Notes: generated from the letters alone by a model not told the origin. DNA of 64,000 nucleotides from Amycolatopsis bullii (GCF_014654205.1 NZ_BNAW01000018.1:62001-126000); one strand, 5' to 3'. Positions 51,012-63,958 are shown, counted from the stretch's first letter. Numbers and translations: made by a program.

Positions 51012-51995
51012 ATGCGCCTGCTGCCCGGCCCCGGGCCCGCCGCCCGGGGGCTGGTCCCGGACGCCGACCTGACCGCCGATCCGCACCACGCCGATCCCGA
51101 GGTGGCCGCCGCCCTCTCCGCCGCGCTGGCCGGGGACTGGCACCCCGCCGCCGAGCTCGTCGCCGCCCGGCACGGGGACTGGGACCGGCGCACCGCCGCC
51201 GTCGCCGCGCTGGCGACCGCCGCCACCACCGAGCGCCAGTGGCTGCGTGACTGGCTCGCCGAGCGGGACGGCGATCCCGACGCCACCGTTGTGCAGGCGG
51301 AGACCTTCGTCGCCCTGGCCTGGCAGCGGCGGGGCGCCGCGCGCGCCCGGCACACCAGCCGCCAGCAGTTCGGGCCCTACCTCCAGCTGCTGGAATACGC
51401 CCGGGACACCGCCTGGAAGGCGGCCGAACTCGCCGGCGCCGATCCGACGCCGTGGGCGACCCTCGTCACCGTCTGCAAGGGGCTCGAAGTCCGGTACCAG
51501 CCGTTCGACGGGATCTGGTCGGGTCTGCTCGTCCGCGCGCCCGCGCACCGTCCCGGCCACAACCGCGCCCTGCAGTACTGGTGCCCGAAGTGGCACGGCA
51601 CCGAAGAACGCCTGCTCGACTTCGCGTCCGGCGCCGCGGCCATCGCGCCGTCGCTGACGCCCCTGCCCCTGCAGGCAGCCTTCGAAATGGCCATGGAGGG
51701 CACCCCGATCTGGCGCAGCAGGTACGTCCAGGAGGCCCTCGACACGGCCCTGCCCTGGTTGGACGGCGAAGGCGCCGACCACCCCGCCACCCGGGAAGAC
51801 CGCGGCTACGCGATCTACGCACTGCACCACAACGGGCGCCACGACGAGGCCGTTGCCCAGTTCCGCAAGCTCGGCGGGCACGCCGACGGCTACGTCTGGA
51901 ACTTCACGACCGACGTCACGCGGTCCGCGGATCCCGTCAAGCAGTTCGCCGCCCTGCGGTCCCAGACCTGCCGGAAAGCGGGCCGGGACGCGTGA
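51012..51995 (+). CDS. Uncharacterised helical-repeat-like protein
   Basis: A 327-residue protein of unknown function. It is rich in helices and Trp (WHPAAELVAARHGDW, WDRRTAAVAALATA, GYAIYALHHNGRHDEAVAQF), a pattern that suggests TPR-like repeats. No signal peptide, membrane helix or catalytic motif is seen. ATG start at 51012 with GGAGGGGG upstream. Divergent from rtcB across 100 bases. Confidence 0.65.
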   Translation: MRLLPGPGPAARGLVPDADLTADPHHADPEVAAALSAALAGDWHPAAELVAARHGDWDRRTAAVAALATAATTERQWLRDWLAERDGDPDATVVQAETFVALAWQRRGAARARHTSRQQFGPYLQLLEYARDTAWKAAELAGADPTPWATLVTVCKGLEVRYQPFDGIWSGLLVRAPAHRPGHNRALQYWCPKWHGTEERLLDFASGAAAIAPSLTPLPLQAAFEMAMEGTPIWRSRYVQEALDTALPWLDGEGADHPATREDRGYAIYALHHNGRHDEAVAQFRKLGGHADGYVWNFTTDVTRSADPVKQFAALRSQTCRKAGRDA

Positions 51996-52028
51996 AGGCC
52001 CCTCACCGAGGCTCGGTGAGGGGCCTTC
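51994..52028. terminator. Bidirectional terminator, 16-bp perfect stem
   Basis: GAAGGCCCCTCACCGA (51994-52009) pairs with TCGGTGAGGGGCCTTC (52013-52028) around GGC. It starts within the stop codon of the upstream gene and ends ten bases before the asd stop. Confidence 0.88.
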
Positions 52029-52037
52029 AGAACGTCG

Positions 52038-54343
<2,306 letters not shown>

Positions 54344-54571
54344 GCCCGAACCTCCTCGCGGGCCGGGCGGCTCCCTGGTGGGCACCGGAGAGCCCCCGCG
54401 TCCCATGATTTGAACTGGAGCCTACCGGGGCCGCGGCGGGCTGCCACCCTCTTGACGTGGGGCGCACCCGTCCGGCGGCGGTCTCGGAAGTAAATCTTCC
54501 GCGATGCCAACGGAATGCGCGGAGCCCTTCCGTCCGAGTGATGCAGCGCACGCCTGGGTAGGGTCGGGGTC

Positions 54572-55162
54572 GTGCGGAAACCAGCTGTGACGAGCGTCCC
54601 GATCGCAACCCTGATGGCGGAACGGTGGAGCCCGCGGGCCTACGACTCGTCCGCCGTGGTGACCCCGGACCAGGTGCGGGCGCTGCTGGAGGCGGCCCGC
54701 TGGGCGCCGTCGTTCGGCAACACCCAGCCGGCCCGCTACCTGGTGGGCGTCCGCGGCACGCCGTCGTTCGACGCGATCTTGAGCACCTTGAATTCGGGCA
54801 ACCAGGCCTGGGCGCACCGGGCGAGCCTGCTGCTGATCGGCGTGATGGTGACGACGAACGAGAAGGGCTCGGTGCCGTACGCGGAGTACGGGCTCGGGCT
54901 GGCGTCGGAGAACCTCGTGCTGCAGGCGGTCGAGCTGGGCTTGATCGCGCACCAGATGGCGGGCTTCTCCCCGGACGCGGTGCGCGCGGCCTTCTCGCTG
55001 CCGGAGGACGCGGTCCCGAAGGTGGCGATCGCGGTGGGGTCGGCGGCGTCGCCGGACGTCCTCGAGGAGGACTGGCGGATCGAGCGCGAGAAGGCGGACC
55101 GCGTGCGGCTGCCGCTGGAGGAGTTCGCCTTCACCGGCAAGTGGGGCGAGCCGGCGCTATGA
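54572..55162 (+). CDS. Nitroreductase-family oxidoreductase
   Basis: A 196-residue flavin reductase starting at GTG 54572. ERWSPRAYDSSAVVTPDQ and ARWAPSFGNTQPARYLV form the FMN-binding N-terminal part; GLGLASENLVLQAVELGL and VAIAVGSAA complete the fold. FMN and NAD(P)H dependence follow from the family; substrate unknown. The 3' end overlaps a convergent membrane-protein gene by six bases. Confidence 0.88.
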   Translation: MRKPAVTSVPIATLMAERWSPRAYDSSAVVTPDQVRALLEAARWAPSFGNTQPARYLVGVRGTPSFDAILSTLNSGNQAWAHRASLLLIGVMVTTNEKGSVPYAEYGLGLASENLVLQAVELGLIAHQMAGFSPDAVRAAFSLPEDAVPKVAIAVGSAASPDVLEEDWRIEREKADRVRLPLEEFAFTGKWGEPAL

Positions 55163-55525
55163 CGCCCCGCCCACGCGGCGGATGACCTTGGCCAGGATCC
55201 CCGACACGACCATCCAGAAGATGGCCGCGATCCCGTAGTTCACCAGCACGCGCAGCTTCTCGTCACTCGGCGTGAACAGGTCACCGAAGCCGAGGGCGAG
55301 GCTGTCCGCCCAGGACTTCACGAACGAGACGATGCCGTTCGCCGGGTTCGCCGAGCCGACCGTGAAGATCACGTGGATCACCAGGAACGCGGCGAAGATC
55401 AAGCCCACCCAGCGGACGATCGACGCCACCAGCGAGGCCACCTTGCCCCCGGTCTGGCGCCAGTCGACGGCGGCGCGCCGCGAAACGCGCGTTTCCTCCG
55501 ACGACGACTCTGCGTGCTCACCCAT
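55157..55525 (-). CDS. Small membrane protein, two to three helices
   Basis: A 122-residue protein starting at ATG 55525. A charged N-terminus (GEHAESSSEETRVSRRAAV) precedes helices VASIVRWVGLIFAAFLVIHV and NYGIAAIFWMVVSGILAKVI. The type is widespread in actinomycetes beside leuA but without a known role. Confidence 0.72.
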   Translation of the reverse strand: MGEHAESSSEETRVSRRAAVDWRQTGGKVASLVASIVRWVGLIFAAFLVIHVIFTVGSANPANGIVSFVKSWADSLALGFGDLFTPSDEKLRVLVNYGIAAIFWMVVSGILAKVIRRVGGAS

Positions 55526-55639
55526 GCCCGCAGTTTCGCACGGTGTCCCGCCGATTGCTACCCACAAGTAACTGACCGGGTAACAGTTCCACCACGGCCC
55601 GGCTTCCCTCCGCGCCCGTTCGCTGGTTATGGTGGGGCC

Positions 55640-57514
<1,875 letters not shown>

Positions 57515-57517
57515 CCG

Positions 57518-58495
57518 GTGAAGGCCGAGCGGCTGGTCGCGCTGTTGTTCACGCTGCAACGGCGGCGCAGCGCGACCGCCGCCGAGCTCGCCGCCGAGCT
57601 CGGCGTTTCCGAACGGACGATGCACCGCGACCTGGCGGCCCTGCGCGACGCGGGCGTTCCCCTGTGGACGGAGCCGGGGCGCCACGGCGGCTTCCGCCTG
57701 GTCGACGGCTGGCGCTCCGGGCTCGACGGCTTGACGGCGCGCGAGGCCGTCGCGCTGTTCGCGCTGGGCGTGCCGTCCGCGCTCGCGGGACTCGGCCTGG
57801 ACACGGCGAGCAGCGCGGCGCGGGCGAAGGTGGCCGCGGGCATGCCCGCCGAGCTGCGCGAACACGCGGCTTTGGTGGCGGGACGGTTCCACCTGGACGC
57901 CCCGGGCTGGTTCGGCTCGCCGGACGAGCCGCCCGCGCTGGCGGCGGTGGCGCAGGCGGTCTGGGCCCAGCGGCGGGTGTCGGTGTCCTACCGGCGCCGG
58001 GACAAGGTGGCCTCGCGCGAGCTGGAACCGCTGGGGCTCGTGCTGAAGGCGGGCATCTGGTACCTCGTGGCGCGGGTGGTCACGGACGATGCTTTGCGGA
58101 CGTACCGGGTCTCACGAATCCTCTCGGTGGCCTCTTCGGACGTGCCTTTCGACCGGCCCCCGGACTTCGACCTGGCGAGCTGGTGGCACTCGTCGTCGGC
58201 GGAGTTCGAGCAGGTGGCGCGGCCGGTGCGGGTCCGGGCCCGGCTGGACCGGACGGCGGTGCGGGAGCTGCGCCGGGTGTTCGGCGGGGAGCACCTGGCG
58301 GACACGGTGGTTTCGCTGGGGCCGCCGGGCGACGACGGCTGGGCCGAGGCCGAGCTCGCCCTGGAAGGGGACGAGATCGGCCTCGGCCAGCTGGTCGCGT
58401 TGAGCCCGGGGGTGGAGGTGCTGGAGCCGGCTTCGCTGCGGGCGGCGCTGGCCGGGATCGGCGCGGAGCTCGCCGCCCGCAACGCTCAGCGGTAA
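57518..58495 (+). CDS. YafY-type HTH/WYL-domain regulator
   Basis: A 325-residue regulator starting at GTG three bases after the leuA stop. HTH_11 at residues 5-60 (LFTLQRRRSATAAELAAELG, ERTMHRDLAALRDAGVP) and a WYL domain at 140-215 (RVSVSYRRRDKVASRELEPL, GIWYLVARV), then a WCX-like C-terminal part. WYL proteins bind nucleotides or nucleic acid. Tight linkage to leuA suggests cotranscription but no functional link is evident. Confidence 0.88.
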   Translation: MKAERLVALLFTLQRRRSATAAELAAELGVSERTMHRDLAALRDAGVPLWTEPGRHGGFRLVDGWRSGLDGLTAREAVALFALGVPSALAGLGLDTASSAARAKVAAGMPAELREHAALVAGRFHLDAPGWFGSPDEPPALAAVAQAVWAQRRVSVSYRRRDKVASRELEPLGLVLKAGIWYLVARVVTDDALRTYRVSRILSVASSDVPFDRPPDFDLASWWHSSSAEFEQVARPVRVRARLDRTAVRELRRVFGGEHLADTVVSLGPPGDDGWAEAELALEGDEIGLGQLVALSPGVEVLEPASLRAALAGIGAELAARNAQR

Positions 58496-58571
58496 CCGGT
58501 CGACTGGCAGCTTGGGGCCCACCACCCCGAAGCCGAGCCCCGCCCAGCGGCCCGTCAGCGGTAACCGGTCG
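58486..58571. repeat. 17-bp exact direct repeat at two gene ends
   Basis: TCAGCGGTAACCGGTCG occurs at 58486-58502, spanning the WYL-gene stop, and at 58555-58571, at the 3' end of the convergent SDR gene. The 52 bases between hold no gene. Confidence 0.8.
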
Positions 58572-59457
58572 TGTCGGCCGGCTTCCCCGCGTCCGCGACC
58601 TCCCGCATGTACCGCCACGCGTCCGGGCGGCTGCCGTCCACGTCGTCCACTCCGTACTCCCTCGCCAGCTGGCCGCTGCTCACCGTCTGGCCCGACCAGC
58701 GCTCTCGCGAGGGGTCCGCGGCCAGCGCCACCACCGTGCGCCCGCAGAACGTCGGCGTCTCCGAGATCGCGAAGTGCGGCACCCGCGCGCACGCGTCTCG
58801 CCAGTTCTCCTCCGTCACCCCGTAGTGCTCCAGCATCGCCTCCGACCGCAGGTACCCCGGGGTGAACGCGACCGCGGTCGCCCCGAACGAAGCCAGCTCG
58901 GCCGCCTCGCCGATCGCCAGCAGGTGCGCCGACGCCTTCGCCAGGTAAAACGGCAGCGAAGTGCCTTCGCGGTACTTCGCGTTGTACTCGGCCGTCCCGT
59001 CGGTCAGCTCGACGACCAGCCCGCCCGGGCGGGCGATCAGCCGCGGGAGCAGGAAGTGACTGGTGATCAGGTGCGCGTCGATGCCGAGGCGGATCATGCG
59101 CAGGCCCGCCTCGAGGTCGTGCTCCCACACCGGCTTGCCCCAGCCCAGGTGCTGGTCGCCGCCCCAGAGGCCGTCGATCAGGATGTCCAGGGGGCCGACT
59201 CGCTCGGCCAGTGCCGAGACCTCCGAAGGCACCAGGTGGTCGACGCGGATCGCCTCCGCCTCGCCGCCCGCCTTCTCGATCAGCTCGGCCGTTTCTTCGA
59301 TGGTCTCGGGACGGTCCACTTCGGAGCGTCCCGCCCGGCTGGTCCGGCCGGTCACGTACACGAAGGCGCCCGCTCGGCCCAGTTCCACGGCGATCGCCCG
59401 GCTCGCGCCGCGCGTGCCGCCCGCCACCAGGGCGACTTTTCCGGAAAGTGCGTTCAT
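58555..59457 (-). CDS. SDR-family oxidoreductase with altered catalytic motif
   Basis: A 300-residue Rossmann protein starting at ATG 59457. The cofactor motif is LVAGGTRGASRAIAVELG, followed by YVTGRTSRAG, which favours NADPH. The usual catalytic YxxxK reads FYLAK, so Phe replaces Tyr at the standard position with a Tyr one residue later; the preceding catalytic Ser region reads VELTDGTAEYN. It may use the shifted Tyr or be a non-standard SDR. Role unknown. Confidence 0.82.
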   Translation of the reverse strand: MNALSGKVALVAGGTRGASRAIAVELGRAGAFVYVTGRTSRAGRSEVDRPETIEETAELIEKAGGEAEAIRVDHLVPSEVSALAERVGPLDILIDGLWGGDQHLGWGKPVWEHDLEAGLRMIRLGIDAHLITSHFLLPRLIARPGGLVVELTDGTAEYNAKYREGTSLPFYLAKASAHLLAIGEAAELASFGATAVAFTPGYLRSEAMLEHYGVTEENWRDACARVPHFAISETPTFCGRTVVALAADPSRERWSGQTVSSGQLAREYGVDDVDGSRPDAWRYMREVADAGKPADTTGYR

Positions 59458-59588
59458 GCACCCCAGCCTCACGGCTAACCATGACAACTCCTGGCATGGT
59501 TTCGGCGAGTCTGTGGACGAGCTGTCGGGTTGCTGTGAGTCCCCGCCGATCGGGAGTGCTTCGTCAGGAGCAAGCGGTTAATGGAGGT

Positions 59589-60140
59589 GTGGACGGATCG
59601 ACGGCGGGACTGCTGGTGCTGTTCGTCGTCTCGCTCGTGCCGCTGCTGCCGACCGAGGTGACCCTCCTCGGCATGGGTATCTCGGCGGCACAGGGCGGGA
59701 CGTCGCTGGCGCTGGTGATCGCCGTGGCGAGTGCCGGGTGCCTGGCGTCCGACCAAGCGCTCTACGCCCTCGGCCGGTTCGGTGGCCGGGCGGCGCTGGA
59801 CCGGCTGAGCCGGCGGCGGAAGATCGCCGCCGGCCTCGGCTGGCTCGACGGGCGGCTGCAGCGCCATCCCCGGCCGGTGCTGGTGGTCGCCCGCTGGCTG
59901 CCGTCGGGCGGGACGCTGGGCGCCCTCTTCGCCGGATCGCTCCGGTGGCCGATGACGGAGTTCTTCACCGCCTCGGCCGTCGGCGTCACACTCTGGACGT
60001 CGTACGTGGCCTTCCTCGGCTACGCCGGCGGCCGGATCGTCACCGAACCCGGGATCAGCCTGCTGCTCTCCCTGGCTGTGGCCCTGATCCTGGGTTCGGT
60101 GATCACCTACGGCGTGAAACGGTCCGCTACAGCGCCTTGA
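59589..60140 (+). CDS. DedA-like (VTT domain) membrane protein
   Basis: About 183 residues if GTG 59589 is the start; GGAGG lies only one base before it, so a start a few codons later is possible. The VTT/DedA pattern is visible: SDQALYALGRFGGRAALDRL, LDGRLQRHPRPVLVVARWLP, SGGTLGALFAGSLRWP and several helices. DedA proteins flip or carry polyprenyl phosphate or lipids and help keep proton motive force. The 3' end overlaps the convergent peroxiredoxin gene by 14 bases. Confidence 0.75.
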   Translation: MDGSTAGLLVLFVVSLVPLLPTEVTLLGMGISAAQGGTSLALVIAVASAGCLASDQALYALGRFGGRAALDRLSRRRKIAAGLGWLDGRLQRHPRPVLVVARWLPSGGTLGALFAGSLRWPMTEFFTASAVGVTLWTSYVAFLGYAGGRIVTEPGISLLLSLAVALILGSVITYGVKRSATAP

Positions 60141-60729
60141 GGATGTCCGCCGGTTCGGTCCGCGTGACGAAGTCCGGGTGGACGTCGATGAAGCGGATCA
60201 CCCGGTCCTGGCCGGCCACGACGACCGCCGGGTGAACCAGGTCCCAGCTGCCGTTGACCTTCTCGAGGTCGGTGCCCAGCGTCTTCATCGCCTCGCGCAC
60301 GACATCGGAAACCGGGTAGCTCAACCCGAGGCTCCGCCCCACGGTGCTGCCGACGTCCGAAAGCACGGGGAACGCCAGGTCCGGCGCCGGCCCGTCCGGC
60401 TTCTGCGGGCTGATCGCCGCCAGGGTCGCGCCGCGCTTCTCCAGCTCGGGCAGCAGTTCCTGCTGGTAGGTGCGCAGCGTCAGGTTGCAGTACGGGCACC
60501 ACTGGCCGCGGTAGAACACGAGCACCGCCGGCCCGTCGGCCACGAGCTCGGCCAAGCTGGTCGCCGCACCGTCGGCTCCCGGCAGCGTGAAGTCCTCGAT
60601 CTTGTCGCCCACCTCGGCGAAGTCCGTCGCGGCACGGCGCCGGTCCGCGTCGAGGATTTCGGCGAGCTCCGGCGGCAGGGCGCCGCGGAGCTGGGTGTTC
60701 AGCCCGGTCAGGGCGGTTTCGAGCGTCAT
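60127..60729 (-). CDS. AhpC/TSA-type peroxiredoxin-like protein
   Basis: A 200-residue thioredoxin-fold protein with FYRGQWCPYCNLTL, Cys78 and Cys81, and an N-terminal 40-residue helical extension. The CPYC motif and the later SPQKPDGPAPDLAFPVLSD match the peroxiredoxin-like family (PRX_like2). Probably detoxifies peroxides. ATG at 60729; divergent from a TetR regulator across two related palindromes. Confidence 0.87.
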   Translation of the reverse strand: MTLETALTGLNTQLRGALPPELAEILDADRRRAATDFAEVGDKIEDFTLPGADGAATSLAELVADGPAVLVFYRGQWCPYCNLTLRTYQQELLPELEKRGATLAAISPQKPDGPAPDLAFPVLSDVGSTVGRSLGLSYPVSDVVREAMKTLGTDLEKVNGSWDLVHPAVVVAGQDRVIRFIDVHPDFVTRTEPADILKAL

Positions 60730-60746
60730 GGATCCCCCAAGCTGTT

Positions 60747-60789
60747 TGTACTGATCGGTACAGTGAGGCGAACTGTACTATTCAGTACA
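60747..60789. promoter_or_regulatory. Two related operators between peroxiredoxin and TetR
   Basis: TGTACTGATCGGTACA (60747-60762) and TGTACTATTCAGTACA (60774-60789) share the TGTACT...AGTACA / GGTACA pattern, 27 bases apart centre to centre. The second overlaps the first base of the TetR start codon. This is the expected TetR site arrangement for controlling both divergent genes. Confidence 0.75.
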
Positions 60790-61400
60790 TGGAGACGCAA
60801 GCGGCTTCGACCCCGCGCGGCAAGCGGACCCGCGACGCGATCGTCGACGCGGCGGCGGGACTGATGTACGTCGACGGCGTCGCGGGCACCAGCGTCGACA
60901 AGGTGCTCGCCGCGAGCGGGGCCGGGAAATCGCAGATGTACCACTACTTCAAGAACAAGGAACAGCTGGTCGAGGCCGTGATCGACCGGTATCTCGAGCA
61001 GATCCTCGGCAATCAGCCCGCGATCTTCACGCTGTCTTCCTGGGCCGATCTCGAGACGTGGACCGAGCAGCTGCTCGACGTCCACCGCCGTGCGGGAGGG
61101 CCGATCGCGTGCCCGCTGGGCAACCTCGCCGGCGAGGTCGGCGACAACCCGAAGCTCGCCCCGCTGGTCGACCAGGCCTACCGGACGTGGGAGTCCCACC
61201 TGGAACGCGGACTGAAAGCGTTGCAGGACAACGGCGAGCTCGCTCCGGACGCCGATCCGGCGAGGCTCGCGCAGGCGGCGATGACGTCCGTCCAAGGGGG
61301 ACTGCTGCTGGCCCACATCCGGCACGACCTCACGGCCCTGGAGGACGCGCTGGGCATCGCGCTGGCCTACCTCCGCACCCACGCCACACGTCGTGAGTGA
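60789..61400 (+). CDS. TetR-family regulator
   Basis: A 203-residue TetR protein starting at ATG 60789. HTH: GTSVDKVLAASGAGKSQMYH then YFKNKEQLVEAVI. The C-terminus is of the TetR_C LmrA/YxaF-like kind (GGPIACPLGNLAGEVGDNPK). It is divergent from the peroxiredoxin and overlaps one of the two palindromes, so it likely represses both. Cys in IACPLGN could sense redox state, which is only a guess. Confidence 0.9.
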   Translation: METQAASTPRGKRTRDAIVDAAAGLMYVDGVAGTSVDKVLAASGAGKSQMYHYFKNKEQLVEAVIDRYLEQILGNQPAIFTLSSWADLETWTEQLLDVHRRAGGPIACPLGNLAGEVGDNPKLAPLVDQAYRTWESHLERGLKALQDNGELAPDADPARLAQAAMTSVQGGLLLAHIRHDLTALEDALGIALAYLRTHATRRE

Positions 61401-61433
61401 GAAACAGGGTTAGCACACTGTTTCTCACTCACG
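61392..61433. terminator. Bidirectional terminator spanning two stop codons
   Basis: CGTGAGTGAGAAACAG (61392-61407) pairs perfectly with CTGTTTCTCACTCACG (61418-61433) around a 10-base loop. It includes the stop codons of both convergent genes (TetR and LysR). The CGTGAGTG arm matches those at 25685 and 46776. Confidence 0.85.
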
Positions 61434-62337
61434 AGGCGGTGAGCTGGGCGACCTCCGCGCGCAGTTCCTCGATCACCTTGGCCACCGCCGGCCGCTGCAG
61501 CGCGCCGGTGCGGCACACCGCCTCGACCAGGCGGGCCGCGCGGATTCCGGCGAGCGGCCGCCCGACCAGGCCGCTGTCGCGGCCGGTGTTCATCGTGTAC
61601 CGCGGCAGCAGCGCGATGCCGTGGCCCGCGGCGACCAGCCGCTCGGTGATCCGGAAGTCGTTGATCCGCTGCACCACGACCGGCCGCACGCCGGTGCGGA
61701 TGGTCAGCGAGCGCAGCACGTCGTCCACCGGGAAGCCGAAGTCGACGCTGATCCAGCGTTCGTCCGCCAGCTCGGCCAGCTCGACGCGGCGCTGGTTCGC
61801 CAGCCGGTGCCCGGCCGGGAGCGCGACGTCGAGCGGCTCGCGCAGCAGGGGCACCACCTCGAGGCGGCCGGAGTCGAACTCCGGTGCGTGCTCGTCGCGG
61901 TGCGCCACGACGATGTCGTAGTCCGCGACCAGGCCGGGCACCTCCGGCGGCGTCATGTCGACGTCCCGGACGTCGACCTCCAGGCCGTCGTACCCGGCGA
62001 CGCGGGACAGCAGCCCCGGCAGCAGCATCAGGCCGGCCGACTGGAAGATCGCGATCCGCACCCGCCCGCGCGGCGCGCTGCGGTAGGTGTCCAATTCGGA
62101 CTCGGCCCGTTCGAGCGCGGCGAGCACCTCGTCGGCGCGGGCGACCAGCGCGCGGCCCGCGTCGGTCAGCCGCAGGCCGCGGCCGGCCGGCTCGGTGAGC
62201 GGCAGGCCGACCTCGCCCTGCAACGCGCGCAGCTGCTGCGAGACCGCGGACGGCGTGCAGTGCAGCGCCCGCGCGGCCGCCGTCACGCTCCCGCGGTCGG
62301 CGAACTCCCGCAGCGTGCGCAGCCGGCCCAGATCCAC
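61429..62337 (-). CDS. LysR-family regulator
   Basis: A 302-residue LysR protein. The HTH is at residues 1-60 (GRLRTLREFADRGSVTAAAR then LHCTPSAVSQQLRALQGEVG), followed by the two-lobed effector domain (RGRVRIAIFQSAGLMLLPGL). Divergent from the EamA transporter with a T-N11-A-type site between, so it probably controls that transporter. Confidence 0.9.
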   Translation of the reverse strand: MDLGRLRTLREFADRGSVTAAARALHCTPSAVSQQLRALQGEVGLPLTEPAGRGLRLTDAGRALVARADEVLAALERAESELDTYRSAPRGRVRIAIFQSAGLMLLPGLLSRVAGYDGLEVDVRDVDMTPPEVPGLVADYDIVVAHRDEHAPEFDSGRLEVVPLLREPLDVALPAGHRLANQRRVELAELADERWISVDFGFPVDDVLRSLTIRTGVRPVVVQRINDFRITERLVAAGHGIALLPRYTMNTGRDSGLVGRPLAGIRAARLVEAVCRTGALQRPAVAKVIEELRAEVAQLTAS

Positions 62338-62349
62338 GCCGCCACTGTA

Positions 62350-62368
62350 CTTGAAGCGCTGCTACAAG
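62350..62368. promoter_or_regulatory. Putative LysR-binding site
   Basis: CTTG-N11-CAAG (62350-62368) has the T-N11-A spacing of LysR sites and lies in the 86-base gap between the divergent LysR and EamA genes. Confidence 0.55.
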
Positions 62369-62423
62369 GTTCCTGCAGATATTCTCGCTGGTTCTTCACG
62401 GTCGCCGTTGACACAGTGGAGGC

Positions 62424-63314
62424 ATGCCCGCTCGTGACCGTTTGCTCGCCGTGCTCGTCGCCGTCCTCTGGGGCCTCAACTTCCTGGCCATCCACGCCAC
62501 GCTCGGCCAGTTCCCGCCGGTGTTCGCGGGCGCGCTGCGGTTCGCCGTGATCGCCGTCCCGACGATCCTGTTCGTCCCGTGGCCGAAGGTGAAGGTGCGG
62601 CACCTGCTCGGCTACGGCCTGGGCTTCGGCACCGGGCAGTTCGCGTTCCTGTTCATCGCGATGGACACCGGGATGCCGACCGGGCTCGCGTCGCTGGTGC
62701 TGCAGGCGTCGGCGCCGTTCACGGTGCTGCTCGGCGCGGTCTTCCTGCGCGAACGCGTCACGCCGCACCAACTGGGCGGCATCGCGCTGGCCGTGGCCGG
62801 CATGGTCGCGATCGCGTGGCAGCAGTCCGGGCACGCCGCGCTGCTGCCGATGGTCCTGACCCTGCTGGCCGCGCTGAGCTGGGCGTTCGGCAACCTGAGC
62901 ACGCGCAAGGCCGAGCCGGACAACCCGCTGCACTTCACGCTGTGGATGTCGGTGGTGCCGCCGCTGCCGATGTTCGCGCTTTCGCTGGTCATGGAGGGCC
63001 CGGCCGCGCAGTGGCGCTCGCTGACGACGCTCGGCACGCCGACCGGGCTGACCGCACTCGGCGGGCTGACCTACGTGGTGCTGATCGGCACGGTCGTCGG
63101 ATCGGGCCTGTGGACGACCCTGATGCGCCGCAACCCGGCCGGCGTCGTGTCGCCGTTCTCGCTGCTGGTGCCGGTGGTCGGGCTGACGGCGTCGTTCCTG
63201 TTCCTGGGCGAGCGGCCGACCTGGCTGGAGGTCGGCGCCGCCGTCGTCGTGATCGCCGGGGTGCTGCTCGGCTCGCTCCGGTTCGCGCCGAAGCGGGAGC
63301 TCGTCACGGTTTAG
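62424..63314 (+). CDS. EamA/DMT-family transporter
   Basis: A 296-residue protein with ten helices in two EamA repeats. First repeat: LAVLVAVLWGLNFLAIHATL, then LVLQASAPFTVLLGAVFLRE. Second: LAALSWAFGNLSTRKAE, then VVGLTASFLFLGERPTWLEV. The two alanine/phenylalanine-rich ends with GERP/RERV are family marks. Probable amino-acid or metabolite exporter. ATG start at 62424; ends four bases into the convergent DedA gene. Confidence 0.9.
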   Translation: MPARDRLLAVLVAVLWGLNFLAIHATLGQFPPVFAGALRFAVIAVPTILFVPWPKVKVRHLLGYGLGFGTGQFAFLFIAMDTGMPTGLASLVLQASAPFTVLLGAVFLRERVTPHQLGGIALAVAGMVAIAWQQSGHAALLPMVLTLLAALSWAFGNLSTRKAEPDNPLHFTLWMSVVPPLPMFALSLVMEGPAAQWRSLTTLGTPTGLTALGGLTYVVLIGTVVGSGLWTTLMRRNPAGVVSPFSLLVPVVGLTASFLFLGERPTWLEVGAAVVVIAGVLLGSLRFAPKRELVTV

Positions 63315-63958
63315 GCGGCGGTCTCTTCCTGCTTCGGGGTTTCCGCGTCGGCCTTGTGCTCGCGGCCGAGGCGCTTCTTCATGACGACGAAGACCACGGC
63401 GCCGATGATGACGGCGGCCACCAGGCCGTACTTGGAGAAGCCGCCCAGCCACTTCTCGGCGGCCTCGCCGACGTAGTAGATGAGGGCGGTGGTGCCGCCG
63501 GCCCAGGCGATGCCGCCGAGCGCGTTGGCGATCAGGAACTTCGGGTAGTGCATGCGCAGCGACCCGGCGAGCGGCCCGGCGAGGATCCGCAGGAACGCGA
63601 TGAACCGGCCGAAGAACACGGCCCACATGCCGCGTTTGTTGAAGATCCGTTCGGCGTTGGCGATGTGCGTCGGCCCGAAGTGCTTCGGGAATTTCCGGCC
63701 GGCCCAGGCGAACAGCCGTTGCCCCCCGGTTTTCCCGATCAGGTAGCCGATGCTGTCGCCGATGATGGCCCCGGCACTCGCCACGACGCCGACCCACAAC
63801 GGGCTGAGATCGGGGTGGCTCAGCGTGAGCAGGGCGGCGCTGACCAGCACGACTTCGCCGGGCAGCGGAATGCCGAGGCTCTCGATCATGATCACCGCAC
63901 CGACGATCAGGTACACCGAGAGCGGCGGGATCGCCTCCAGCCATTGGTCGATGTGCAC
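63311..63958 (-). CDS. DedA-family membrane protein
   Basis: A 215-residue DedA (VTT) protein. MIESLGIPLPGEVVLVSAAL carries the family Glu and Pro; IIGDSIGYLIGKTGGQRLF, KRGMWAVFFGRFIAFLRILA and PLAGSLRMHYPKFLIANALG complete the signature, with four to six helices. The C-terminus is charged (KKRLGREHKADAETPKQEE). Such proteins support undecaprenyl-phosphate recycling or lipid movement. GTG start at 63958. Second DedA-like gene in the window. Confidence 0.93.
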   Translation of the reverse strand: MHIDQWLEAIPPLSVYLIVGAVIMIESLGIPLPGEVVLVSAALLTLSHPDLSPLWVGVVASAGAIIGDSIGYLIGKTGGQRLFAWAGRKFPKHFGPTHIANAERIFNKRGMWAVFFGRFIAFLRILAGPLAGSLRMHYPKFLIANALGGIAWAGGTTALIYYVGEAAEKWLGGFSKYGLVAAVIIGAVVFVVMKKRLGREHKADAETPKQEETAA

